NCBI GenBank assembly: GCA_913009315.1
Contig: CAJVZA010000006.1
Location: 1 to 44,290 of the forward strand
Source of the DNA: an uncultured Hippea sp.
Lineage (GTDB): Bacteria; Campylobacterota_A; Desulfurellia; JAADFJ01
Reading direction: 5' to 3'
DNA: 44,290 nt
In this document: positions 35,077-43,172 of the stretch, piece after piece
Layout of the letters: each line of letters begins with the position of its first letter
How positions within the stretch are numbered: position 1 is the first letter of the stretch
The notes under the pieces: generated by a model
Databases searched by the model: none
Told to the model about the DNA's origin: nothing
What the model saw: the letters and a program-made list of their open reading frames with translations, nothing else
Translations under genes and position numbers: made by a program

Positions 35077-36006
35077 ATGTCTGCCGTAAACAGCAAAAAA
35101 AGGGAGCACATTGCCGATTTTCTGCTTTTCACCGTAACGTTATTTTGGGGAAGCACTTTTATAATTGTTAAAGAATCCATAGCAATGATGCCGGTTTTTG
35201 CTTTTCTGGGAATCAGATTTTTTATAGCAAGTATCATACTATTTTTTGTAGTAATATTCAGACTGAGAAGAATAAATTTGGAATTGATTAAAAACGGAAT
35301 ATTTCTCGGAATTGTACTGTTTCTTTCGTATGCCTTCCAAACAGTTGCGCTTCTCCACACAAAAGCTACTGTTGTAGGATTTTTGACGGGCTTGAATGTA
35401 GTTATTGTTCCGGTATTGGCGGCGATCTTTTTCAGCAGACGGCCCGCTGTTTCATCGGCAGCAGGTGTCATATTCGCCGCAACAGGCATTTTTATGCTTT
35501 CATCGAACGGCAGTTTCCTGCTGGAGACAGGCGATATATTGGGAATATTATGCGCTGTATTTATATCGGTACATATTCTTTTGACTGATCGTTATTCAAA
35601 AATGTACGATATTTACCTATTGACATTTGTAGAGATTTTTACAGTTGCCGTCTTCTCTACCTTGACTTCTATGATTTTCGAGCCGCAATTTCTGCCGAAA
35701 AAATTCGACAATTTTCTATTGTTTTCCTTTTTAATAACCTCTGTTTTTGCCACTGCATACGCCTTTGTTATACAAACTACCGCTCAAAAATATACTACTC
35801 CCACAAAAGCGGCATTAATATTTACCGCCGAACCGGTTACGGCTGCATTTTTTGGATATTTTATGGGAGGCGAAGTTCTTACGATGAGAGGATATATAGG
35901 CGCGTTTTTGATATTTACCGGTATTATTGTAGCAGAATTTTCCCCGGCTATACTAAGAAAATTCAAACATGCGCAAAATAAAATAAGTAACCTGGAAAAT
36001 ATGTAG
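35077..36006 (+). CDS. EamA/DMT-superfamily transporter
   Basis: 309-aa protein with ten hydrophobic segments in two EamA repeats. Hallmarks are LLFTVTLFWGSTFIIVKESI at the N-terminus, and YTTPTKAALIFTAEPVTAAFFGYFMGGEVLT with GAFLIFTGIIVAE in the second repeat. Members export amino acids or metabolites. It lies 204 bases after the RND gene, without a visible ribosome-binding site, and ends 10 bases before the convergent msrBA stop, leaving no room for a separate terminator. Confidence 0.93.
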   Translation: MSAVNSKKREHIADFLLFTVTLFWGSTFIIVKESIAMMPVFAFLGIRFFIASIILFFVVIFRLRRINLELIKNGIFLGIVLFLSYAFQTVALLHTKATVVGFLTGLNVVIVPVLAAIFFSRRPAVSSAAGVIFAATGIFMLSSNGSFLLETGDILGILCAVFISVHILLTDRYSKMYDIYLLTFVEIFTVAVFSTLTSMIFEPQFLPKKFDNFLLFSFLITSVFATAYAFVIQTTAQKYTTPTKAALIFTAEPVTAAFFGYFMGGEVLTMRGYIGAFLIFTGIIVAEFSPAILRKFKHAQNKISNLENM

Positions 36007-36015
36007 AACGATATT

Positions 36016-36858
36016 TCAGAAGCGCTTTACAAAACTATGACAATATGGATATTTGCCGGTTTTTGAGTAGTAATTCTGATGATAACTCTCAGCATTCCAA
36101 AAGCGACCAGCCTTAATAAGTTCTGTTGCAACCTTATAGCCTTTTCCTTTTAGGAGTTCTATCAGATCTTTTGCCGTATTTTTCTGATCATCATCAATAT
36201 AAAAAATTGCGGAACGGTACTGTCTGCCGATATCGGGACCCTGGCCATCAATCTGAGTTGGATCATGGATCTGAAAAAACAGCTTTGATAGTTCTCTGAA
36301 ATCGACTGATGTCGGGTCATAGATGAGTTCGATCGTTTCATAATGACCGGTCAAACCGCTGCAAATCTGATCGTATGTCGGATTTTGTGCAGTTCCGCCC
36401 ATATATCCCGCTCTGGTCAGAATAACTCCGTCAATCTTTTGAAAATAACACTGCATTCCCCAGAAGCAGCCGCCTGCAAAATAGGCTCTATGGAGCTTTT
36501 CAGTCGGAATAAAATCAAGCGAGACGGAATTAACGCAATATCGAGTATCTTTTGGGGTAAATTTTTCACCGGTAAAAAGATGACCTAAATGCGCACCGCA
36601 TTTATTGCATAGAATTTCCGTTCTTATACCATCAGAATCGGGCACTCTTTTTACGGCTGAATCCACTTCATCGTCAAAGCTCGGCCATCCGCAGCCTGCA
36701 GCAAACTTGTATTCCGACAAAAAAAGTGCAGCACTGCATCGTTTGCAGATATATATACCATTTCTGCCGAAATCGTTAAATTTTCCGCTGCCCGGGCGTT
36801 CGGTTTGCTTGTCGATGATTATCCGCTTCTCCTCATCGGTTAGTTTGTTGTATTTCAA
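36016..36858 (-). CDS. msrBA: Bifunctional methionine sulfoxide reductase MsrB-MsrA
   Basis: Repairs oxidised methionine, both R- and S-sulfoxides. Residues about 1-118 are MsrB with two zinc CxxC pairs (CKRC and CNKC), GWPSFD and the catalytic Cys in TRYCVNSVSLDF. Residues about 125-280 are MsrA with catalytic AGGCFWGMQ, GYMGG, and YHQNYY near the C-terminus. The B-A order in one chain is a known fusion. No signal peptide, so cytoplasmic. It lies 111 bases downstream of torD and may be part of the same transcript. Confidence 0.95.
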   Translation of the reverse strand: MKYNKLTDEEKRIIIDKQTERPGSGKFNDFGRNGIYICKRCSAALFLSEYKFAAGCGWPSFDDEVDSAVKRVPDSDGIRTEILCNKCGAHLGHLFTGEKFTPKDTRYCVNSVSLDFIPTEKLHRAYFAGGCFWGMQCYFQKIDGVILTRAGYMGGTAQNPTYDQICSGLTGHYETIELIYDPTSVDFRELSKLFFQIHDPTQIDGQGPDIGRQYRSAIFYIDDDQKNTAKDLIELLKGKGYKVATELIKAGRFWNAESYHQNYYSKTGKYPYCHSFVKRF

Positions 36859-36969
36859 TTTTCACCCCTCGTTCTGTATGATTATATTTATATCCTGCTG
36901 TCGGTCAACCTATATAGAGTGGTCGCGTCTTTACATGTTGCTGAAAAGTGTCATCGTAAGCATTCTTCC

Positions 36970-37641
36970 CTACAATGGTTTTGTTATCTCCTCAGTAGTT
37001 AGTTTTAGATATTTTTTTGTTAATATCCACTCAAAATCTGTTTCTATGTAGATTTTTGTTAAACTTGTCAGATTTTTGAAAAAATTCATTGTTGAAGCTG
37101 ATATAATATTAGAGCAAAACTGGAGAGCCCAGCTAATGAGGTGCTTATTTAGAAATTCTTCCTGTGTTTTCAACAAAACATATAAGAGTGAATTGTTATT
37201 CTTAGATAGAGCCAAATACGCCTCATTGGCTAAATAACTCATAAAAGTTAGCTCCAAAGCGATGTGGTCATCAGGAATTTTACCAATTAGTATGGGAGCC
37301 AAATTCCATTTTATGTATTCCTGCCGGACTGCAACTGCAGGTGCACCCATTACAGTTCCGTCACCTAAATAGAAAGAAGCAAAAGGAGGGGCAGGATGTT
37401 GCCCTGGCCCCTCGAATAAACGAGTATACTCAATATTGGTTTCTTCTAAAAAAACTTCCCAATTGTTAATTCCTTTTAAGTAGTTTTGAAGGGATATTAA
37501 ACTATCCTTCCAGGGTTTATCCTGCCTTTCCAGTTTTATTATTGGTTCAACTTTCTCAAGAGTTAGGGGATAAGTATAAATCCCACCTAACAAGCGATAA
37601 AGTATTGCCCTTTGTGCCAGTGTTTCTGCCAATTGTTTCAT
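36970..37641 (-). CDS. torD: TorD/DmsD-family molybdoenzyme chaperone
   Basis: 223-aa helical cytoplasmic chaperone that guards the Tat signal and helps cofactor loading of the Mo subunit encoded just upstream. Family motifs are EYTRLFEGPGQHPAPPFASFY and IPDDHIALELTFMSYL. It overlaps the catalytic-subunit gene by 4 bases. The gene is named for the family; its client is the adjacent oxidoreductase, not TMAO reductase. Confidence 0.88.
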   Translation of the reverse strand: MKQLAETLAQRAILYRLLGGIYTYPLTLEKVEPIIKLERQDKPWKDSLISLQNYLKGINNWEVFLEETNIEYTRLFEGPGQHPAPPFASFYLGDGTVMGAPAVAVRQEYIKWNLAPILIGKIPDDHIALELTFMSYLANEAYLALSKNNNSLLYVLLKTQEEFLNKHLISWALQFCSNIISASTMNFFKNLTSLTKIYIETDFEWILTKKYLKLTTEEITKPL

Positions 37642-40466
37642 ACTTTGCTAACTCGTACTAACATATCGGCGTATGCGGGTTCACCCATGATGGGACTTAA
37701 CGCTTCAGGATCTACAAGTTCATTATGATTAGGCGTGTATTTCCTATTTGCATAGATTGCCCCAAGTCCTTTACTAAAACGACCACCGGTGGCAAAACCC
37801 ATTTTGATAACCCCTGGTCTGATTGTTTCTGCTACAAATGCTTTGCTGATAACATGTTTGCCTAAAGGATTTTCCACCTTGACAAGATCACCCATTTTAA
37901 TACCAAGTTCTCCGGCATCCTTACTATTAATTAAAATAGTACCCACACTCCAGGTACCTGCCCGTATTTTTTCCTTTTGCATCTTATACCGGGTCGCAGG
38001 ATCCACTTTGTCAATGTTCCACTGCTTACGAGCGGGATTCACATCGAGCATTCCGTATTCAAATTCTTCGTTCATAGGGACCCAGGTTCCCGCTACCGAC
38101 ACTTCAGAAAGCCATGGTACCATTTGCGTCGCAGACATAGTCTGATGCACACGTCCGCAAATAAGCTGAAACGGGAAGTCCTTTGCATATTTGGCATAAG
38201 AAGGATTATTCGGATTCCACTTGGTTTCGAACCAGTAAAAAGTTTCGGGATAACGTTTCCAGCCTAATGGCTTGATGCTCATAGGTATTTCACCGGCTTC
38301 CTCAATTAGCTTGTTGTATTTATTATATTTGTTAAATACAAATTCAACCTTTTTAGAACCGGTTTTTAGTATGCCTCCACCGTCAGGCTGAAAACGACGC
38401 CAGGACATTGGCCAGTCAGCAACGCCATAATGTTCTCTTAACCATTTAACAGTAAGCGGTTCACCCTGGATTACTTTCTTTTTGTGGTTAATTTTGACAC
38501 TGCCGGCTTCTAATGAATCCGGTGTGCCGAGCAATTTGTAACCTTCGGGTAATTTTGGGTAAGGAAGCGGCTTACCAACATTAGGTTTGCCCGGTGCAGG
38601 TAATAAAGCTTCATTCCAAAAATCCTCTTCGGTTTTATATTTTGCCCAAAAGTCTTCGGCTTTAATATCTGTATCACCGTGTTTTACCAGTGCCTTCGCT
38701 AGTCCATTCATAATCTCAAACGGCGTCTTAGATTCGTGAAGCGGTTTGATTGCCTGATCGCGCAAATAAAGCAGGGGGTGAGGAGGATAAATATCGGAAA
38801 GACTCATACGCTCGGCATAACTGGCTTCAGGCAAGATAACATCAGCGTAAAGTCCGGTTTCAAGAAACGGTGTGTCAATATAGACAACAAGGTCCACTTT
38901 ATAATTATTTTTTTCATCCCTGGCAGTCAATGCTTCCTGCCATTTGTACGTTGCAGAACCTGTGATTACAGGATTTCCGGTTCGGATAATATAAGCTTTG
39001 ATCGGATATTTATGACCACGAAACGGGCCATAACGGAGTGATACACCTTCCATAAAGCGGCGCGGATAATCACCTACAACATCATCCCATCCAGCCGGCC
39101 AATCGCCAAAACGATCCATGTTCAGTTCTTCTTGCGTTCCTTCAACTTCCACTCCGTTTACAACACGCTTAACCTTGCGCTTGAGAAATTGTTTACCCTT
39201 TGCCGAGCCGCCTTTACTTGCTTTGGTCAATTCTGTGTCAATCGCACCACCGGGAATATCCATATTACCGGTGATTACGTTAAGAGCTGTTCCTAATATA
39301 GAAGCAACGGAACCGTTATAATGATGCCCGGGGCTTTGCATACCCCAGATAAGAGAAGCCGGTTTCGTGATACCAAAGAGATGCGATACCTCGGCAATTT
39401 TCTCTTTAGCAAGCCCGGTTCGGGCAGCAGCCCACTCTAGTGAATAATACTTGTGTTCATTACCCTGATCAATCTTATTCCACCAACTCTTAAATTCTGT
39501 CAAAAAATCATCCCAACCCTCACTATACTCTTTAAATGACCAGTCTATATATTGGTGAGATGGATCGTTATCGTTGTGGTTCTCGAGTATATAGCGGAGC
39601 ATTGCAGCAAAAAGGTCAGCGTCAGTACCGGCTTTAGGTGCCAGCCACATATCGGCACGGGAGGCAGTATTGGTATGACATGGGTCTATAACAATGACTT
39701 TGCAGTCGTTTTCTACCTGTGCGGCAACAGTACCCCGTGACTCGTAGTTTATACGGGTGGCGACAAAAGGATTCCATCCGTTATAAATAATCAGTTTGTT
39801 TTTGTAAGTAAAATCCTTCTTAAGGCTGCCGTCTGGTTGGCGCACTAAAACAGGACGCATTAGATCCGGCTCTATGCGCTTGCCGCCTAACATCAATTTA
39901 GGTCCGTGGCGACGCGGTGTGTCACAGATAGAACCATGCTCTACACTGTTTGGAGTACCGAATGCAAAAAACAGACGCCAATAACAGTCCCGATCAGTAA
40001 CATCGCCTGCATCCATGATTACAGATTCAGGACCATATTCTTTTTTGTATTTAACCAGACGCTTGGCAATATAATCCATAGCTTCTTCCCAGGAAACCTT
40101 TTTGAATTTATTTTCACCTCTTACACCTACACGTATCATAGGACTTTTGATTCGGTAAGGTGAATATATCATCTGGATCCCAGAGTTTCCTTTAGCACAT
40201 AACGTTCCGTCATTGTAAGCACAGTGTTCGTTTCCATAGATTTTAAAGACACGATTATTTTTCACTACCATTTCCAATCCGCATTCGGACGGACACATCA
40301 CATCGGCTGTGTAAACTGTTTTTAATTTACCTATCTCTGCTGCATATGTTTTAGCTTCGGCTGCGGACAGGGGACGAAAAAGGGAGCTTAAAGAATCCCA
40401 CATCAATATACCTGCTGTGGCACCGCCGGAAAGTTTTATAAATTTTCTTCGCGATAGATTTCCCAT
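37638..40466 (-). CDS. Tat-exported molybdopterin oxidoreductase catalytic subunit (Psr/Phs/Arr/Sre clade)
   Basis: 942-aa Mo-bisPGD enzyme of the DMSO-reductase family. It has twin-arginine signal LSRRKFIKLSG, then the Fe-S motif, which reads D55-x2-C58-x3-C62-x27-C90: the usual first Cys is Asp. A Cys at 181 (HGSICDTPRRHG) is the likely Mo ligand, as in polysulfide, thiosulfate and arsenate enzymes. The C-terminal cofactor domain has GDLVKVENPLGK. The partners are a four-cluster Fe-S protein and a diheme cytochrome c, with no NrfD/PsrC anchor. The CVC-type ArsR upstream favours arsenate or arsenite as substrate, but typical ArrA motifs are not seen; sulfur-compound reduction remains open. 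Confidence 0.85.
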   Translation of the reverse strand: MGNLSRRKFIKLSGGATAGILMWDSLSSLFRPLSAAEAKTYAAEIGKLKTVYTADVMCPSECGLEMVVKNNRVFKIYGNEHCAYNDGTLCAKGNSGIQMIYSPYRIKSPMIRVGVRGENKFKKVSWEEAMDYIAKRLVKYKKEYGPESVIMDAGDVTDRDCYWRLFFAFGTPNSVEHGSICDTPRRHGPKLMLGGKRIEPDLMRPVLVRQPDGSLKKDFTYKNKLIIYNGWNPFVATRINYESRGTVAAQVENDCKVIVIDPCHTNTASRADMWLAPKAGTDADLFAAMLRYILENHNDNDPSHQYIDWSFKEYSEGWDDFLTEFKSWWNKIDQGNEHKYYSLEWAAARTGLAKEKIAEVSHLFGITKPASLIWGMQSPGHHYNGSVASILGTALNVITGNMDIPGGAIDTELTKASKGGSAKGKQFLKRKVKRVVNGVEVEGTQEELNMDRFGDWPAGWDDVVGDYPRRFMEGVSLRYGPFRGHKYPIKAYIIRTGNPVITGSATYKWQEALTARDEKNNYKVDLVVYIDTPFLETGLYADVILPEASYAERMSLSDIYPPHPLLYLRDQAIKPLHESKTPFEIMNGLAKALVKHGDTDIKAEDFWAKYKTEEDFWNEALLPAPGKPNVGKPLPYPKLPEGYKLLGTPDSLEAGSVKINHKKKVIQGEPLTVKWLREHYGVADWPMSWRRFQPDGGGILKTGSKKVEFVFNKYNKYNKLIEEAGEIPMSIKPLGWKRYPETFYWFETKWNPNNPSYAKYAKDFPFQLICGRVHQTMSATQMVPWLSEVSVAGTWVPMNEEFEYGMLDVNPARKQWNIDKVDPATRYKMQKEKIRAGTWSVGTILINSKDAGELGIKMGDLVKVENPLGKHVISKAFVAETIRPGVIKMGFATGGRFSKGLGAIYANRKYTPNHNELVDPEALSPIMGEPAYADMLVRVSKV

Positions 40467-40471
40467 TTTCT

Positions 40472-41047
40472 TTAGACCTCCTCTATTTTTTTACGATCGT
40501 CAAGAATATAATAATCCGATGGTTTAGTGTTGAATTCGGGTTTTCGCACCTTAATTCGGTCTTTGTTTTCTGCTATAAGCTTAGAGACCTTGCTTTGGGG
40601 ATCGTTGATGTCACCTATATATCTTGCTTTGCCCATGCAGGCTCTGACGCAGGCCGGAAGCTTATTTTGTTTCAATAAATGTAAACAAAAATCACATTTA
40701 TCGGCTTTCTTGTCTTTCCACACATATCGTGCATCGTAGGGGCATGCAGTTACACAGTAGTCACAGCCTATGCATTTTTCTTTATCTATAAGAACGAGGC
40801 CATCCTTCCGCTTAAAGGTGGCACCCGGAACAGGACAAGCTTTAACGCAAGGCGGATTGTCACACTGATTACAAAGTACAGGAAGAAAACGCCACGTGAC
40901 GTCCGGATATCTACCATCCTGGCGGAGTTTTACCGTAGATCGGAAATTACCAATAGGCACATCGTTTTCTTGTTTGCAAGCAACTTGACAGGCATAACAA
41001 CCGACGCACTTCCTCAGATCAATAACAAAAACATATTTTTTTGACAT
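40472..41047 (-). CDS. Four-cluster 4Fe-4S electron-transfer subunit (DmsB/PsrB/ArrB type)
   Basis: 191-aa ferredoxin-like partner that carries electrons to or from the Mo subunit. Sixteen cysteines form four clusters: CVGCYACQVAC, CNQCDNPPCVKAC, CIGCDYCVTAC, and CDFC...CVRAC. It has no signal peptide, as expected for a subunit exported with its Tat-tagged partner. GGAGG lies just upstream of the ATG. It sits 5 bases from both neighbours. Confidence 0.93.
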   Translation of the reverse strand: MSKKYVFVIDLRKCVGCYACQVACKQENDVPIGNFRSTVKLRQDGRYPDVTWRFLPVLCNQCDNPPCVKACPVPGATFKRKDGLVLIDKEKCIGCDYCVTACPYDARYVWKDKKADKCDFCLHLLKQNKLPACVRACMGKARYIGDINDPQSKVSKLIAENKDRIKVRKPEFNTKPSDYYILDDRKKIEEV

Positions 41048-41051
41048 GATT

Positions 41052-41480
41052 TTATCTCACCTCCTTTTTGTAGGCGTCACCGGCTTTCATTTTTTTATCT
41101 CCGTACCATGGTTTATCGCCGGAACTGTGACAATTCAGACATACTTTTCGATTCACTCTGCTCAAGGCACTTGTAGGGGAAATCATTAGATTGCCGAACT
41201 TTTTTACAATGTACCACGCATCTTTGTACTTTTTACCTTTTTTGCCTTTAAGACTTTTCATTGTAGGATTTAATTCTTTAGTTGCGGTATGGCAGTGTGT
41301 GCAATCCAGTCCTACTTCTTTCGTGTGAATCTTGTGGTAGGATTTGATACTTTTTGTACCTGACATAGATTGTGCATAACCTGTTGTAATCCCAAAACCG
41401 AAAAGCCCAATGAACAAAACCAAGGTAGATAAAACAGAATAGCTTAAAATATGTTTATATCCTTTTTTAATTGTTGCCAA
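41052..41480 (-). CDS. Periplasmic diheme cytochrome c
   Basis: About 142 aa with an N-terminal signal/TM (YSVLSTLVLFIGLFGFGITTGYAQS) and two CxxCH haem sites, CTHCH and CLNCH, separated by a Lys-rich stretch. It probably exchanges electrons with the Fe-S/Mo subunits in the periplasm. The ATG at 41486 directly abuts GGAGG with no spacing, while the in-frame TTG at 41480 has the ideal 6 bases, so I take TTG as the start. It is the first structural gene of the oxidoreductase set. I know no close family by eye. Confidence 0.82.
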   Translation of the reverse strand: MATIKKGYKHILSYSVLSTLVLFIGLFGFGITTGYAQSMSGTKSIKSYHKIHTKEVGLDCTHCHTATKELNPTMKSLKGKKGKKYKDAWYIVKKFGNLMISPTSALSRVNRKVCLNCHSSGDKPWYGDKKMKAGDAYKKEVR

Positions 41481-41510
41481 GTTCATCCTCCAGTTTTTGA
41501 TTAAATTAGT

Positions 41511-41524
41511 GATAAATGTTTATC
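41511..41524. promoter_or_regulatory. 14-bp perfect palindrome upstream of the cytochrome gene
   Basis: GATAAATGTTTATC is fully self-complementary and lies 25-31 bases before the cytochrome start. Its core ATAAATGTTTAT recurs at 41687-41698 in the arsR end. This is a candidate operator. Confidence 0.4.
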
Positions 41525-41552
41525 TATAAATAGTTCAATTAAATATGGGAAT

Positions 41553-41657
41553 CTACTCTTGCCCCCAACCAGAGTGTCGAACTGCATACGACTGAAATGC
41601 AACCCTTTCTCGAATTGCTGATAACAACCCTTTTTCCTTTTTCTTTTCCTTTTGCAT
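41553..41657 (-). CDS. Small ORF (34 aa) between arsR and the cytochrome gene
   Basis: Not in the ORF track. The ATG at 41657 is preceded by a strong AGGAGGT with 7-base spacing and lies 12 bases after the arsR stop. The peptide is strongly basic at its start (MQKEKKKEKG), has a short amphipathic middle, and ends in YAVRHSGWGQE. It has no Cys, signal peptide or TM. The excellent ribosome-binding site and operon position suggest real translation, either as a small protein or as a leader. I do not recognise a family. Confidence 0.55.
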   Translation of the reverse strand: MQKEKKKEKGLLSAIRERVAFQSYAVRHSGWGQE

Positions 41658-41669
41658 ATTAATTACCTC

Positions 41670-42056
41670 CTAATTTTTTCTCGACAATAAATGTTTATTT
41701 TGTACCCCCACTACACATTTCTTTTTTACTCTGATATCAAACCGCTTTTCTAACCTTTTATGGTCTTCAGTTATTATCTGGTGAGAAATGTTAGATATAG
41801 TTTGAAGAAGACTGGTAATAAATAAATCTTCACTTTTGATTAGCGAAAAGTATTTGTACCGTCCATCTTTACTCTCGTTAATCAGTCCAACATTTTTCAA
41901 CAATTTTAAGTGCTTTGAAATATTGTATTGGTTTTGCTCCAGAGAATCTACTATCTCACATACACAGACGGATTCTTCACTTAAAATAAGAAGATTAAGA
42001 ATACGCAATCGCGTTTCATCACTGAGAGCCTTAAATATTTCAATAAATTGTTCCAT
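41670..42056 (-). CDS. arsR: ArsR/SmtB-family metalloid-responsive repressor
   Basis: 128-aa winged-helix repressor: FKALSDETRLRILNLLI, the CVC motif (Cys31, Cys33) in the helix corresponding to the As(III)/Sb(III) site of type-1 ArsR, and the recognition helix NQYNISKHLKLLKNVGLI followed by the wing DGRYKYFSL. An extra Cys lies near residue 114. I start at the ATG at 42056 (AAGGA about 6 bases upstream), which gives the usual MEQFIEIFKAL. The ORF track adds 31 residues that cover promoter DNA. Heads the Mo-oxidoreductase gene set and likely represses itself and perhaps the genes behind it. Confidence 0.88.
   Translation of the reverse strand: MEQFIEIFKALSDETRLRILNLLILSEESVCVCEIVDSLEQNQYNISKHLKLLKNVGLINESKDGRYKYFSLIKSEDLFITSLLQTISNISHQIITEDHKRLEKRFDIRVKKKCVVGVQNKHLLSRKN
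41686..41699. promoter_or_regulatory. Second copy of the ATAAATGTTTAT palindrome
   Basis: AATAAATGTTTATT, self-complementary over 14 bases, inside the last codons of arsR and just upstream of the small ORF's ribosome-binding site. Confidence 0.35.
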
Positions 42057-42065
42057 ATCAATCCT

Positions 42066-42097
42066 TTGTATGCTTGCTTGCGTTACTACGCATACAA
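42066..42097. promoter_or_regulatory. ArsR operator (inverted repeat)
   Basis: TTGTATGC (42066-42073) and GCATACAA (42090-42097) form perfect 8-base arms around a 16-base spacer, overlapping the -10 box and the start region of the arsR promoter, where a repressor would block transcription. Confidence 0.65.
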
Positions 42098-42124
42098 TAT
42101 AACAATAATAAAAAATAAAGTCAA
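42096..42124 (-). promoter_or_regulatory. Sigma70-type promoter of arsR
   Basis: TTGACT (42124-42119) and TATATT (42101-42096) on the minus strand with a 17-base spacer, about 40 bases from the arsR ATG. Confidence 0.75.
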
Positions 42125-42222
42125 GAACTTTTAATCGATACTGCCCCAAATTTTGTGTAAATGTTAAAATTTAGTAAAATTCAAGTTGTTCCCGATAGCT
42201 CAATTTCAACTTATAAAAACAC

Positions 42223-43152
42223 TCATAAAATTTTATTTATCAAACCCATCACATTTCCAAAGTGAATTTTAGCTGCCTGATGGAAGTTATACCAGCGGCT
42301 TGCGGTAAAATTTGGTTTCAGGACAATGCCTTTCTCATTTTTTTCCAACGCATCATCAATCCAGGCATCTTTTGAATATTTGGGGATTTGACCATAGTCC
42401 TTTTTCTTCAGAAAATTGCCGATAGCCTTTATCCTTTCATCATAATCTTCAGTATGGATGATTTCCCCAAAGGCATCTTTTACATCATCCCATGAAAATC
42501 CTTTTTGAGTTTTTCTTTTAAGATGGGCATAAATTTCCTTAACACATTCAAACGTTCTTTCTTTATTGTCAATGGCCTTATTGTCTAATCTATAGTCGAT
42601 CCATGGTTCCGATATAACATCCGGGGCATGTCCGGCTTCTGCATGACCGATATTGGGAACAATAGATTTAAAGACGTTATACCATGGATAGACAGAATTC
42701 CACTCTTCCCGAAGACCGGTAAAATTCTGATGAGACCATGTATCGGCAAAGGTATGCAGTGCAATGCCTATTAAATATGAGTTATTGCTATTGAGTGCCT
42801 TTGAAAGGATAGCCCTGGCATTGGCCGAATTAGGAGTAACACTAAGAGGATTGCCGACATCTTTTATTTTAACTTTGTTGTCCCCGGGCAGAAAATGAAA
42901 CGGCACATAAACATATTTCTGGACATAGGGGTCAAGTGAAACTATAGACAGAGATTGAGTCATTATGGGATAATAATAACCTCCATTTGTCTTCAGCCTT
43001 TGCGGGAAATTGATTTCTTCTCCATTGATCGAAAACTGCCTTTCATTGTTATCATCCACAAACTGAGATGCATAGGCAACTATATCGGGGTTGTTCAACT
43101 TTGTTATTTTTGCCATTGCATAAATCAAATAATAATGAAAATCCTTTTCCAT
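42223..43152 (-). CDS. DUF6765-like putative metal-dependent hydrolase
   Basis: 309 aa, no signal peptide. The opening DFHYYLIYAMAKITKL...IVAYASQFVDD and HTFADTWSHQNFTG match what I know of DUF6765. H6, D33/D34, H133-x3-D137-x3-H141 and H170/H175/D178 (GHAEAGHAPD) resemble the helical zinc site of the phospholipase C/S1-P1 nuclease fold, so hydrolysis of phosphoesters is a reasonable inference but not shown. It is the second gene of a pair, 20 bases after the papain-fold gene. The product's target is unknown. Confidence 0.7.
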   Translation of the reverse strand: MEKDFHYYLIYAMAKITKLNNPDIVAYASQFVDDNNERQFSINGEEINFPQRLKTNGGYYYPIMTQSLSIVSLDPYVQKYVYVPFHFLPGDNKVKIKDVGNPLSVTPNSANARAILSKALNSNNSYLIGIALHTFADTWSHQNFTGLREEWNSVYPWYNVFKSIVPNIGHAEAGHAPDVISEPWIDYRLDNKAIDNKERTFECVKEIYAHLKRKTQKGFSWDDVKDAFGEIIHTEDYDERIKAIGNFLKKKDYGQIPKYSKDAWIDDALEKNEKGIVLKPNFTASRWYNFHQAAKIHFGNVMGLINKIL

Positions 43153-43172
43153 AATCTCCTCCTGCTATGAAT

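Noticed and set aside
34787-35077. 96-codon ORF overlapping the RND gene end and the gap before the EamA gene.
   Set aside because: Over a quarter of it is the RND gene in another frame, it has no ribosome-binding site, and its product has no recognisable pattern.
34911-35489. 192-codon minus-strand ORF across the EamA gene.
   Set aside because: It is mostly a reverse-strand shadow of the EamA coding sequence, with low-complexity composition typical of antisense frames.
37638-40466. Direct annotation of the Mo subunit as ArrA.
   Set aside because: The ArsR context fits, but sequence stretches I associate with ArrA are not evident and the first Fe-S ligand differs, so only clade-level naming is justified.
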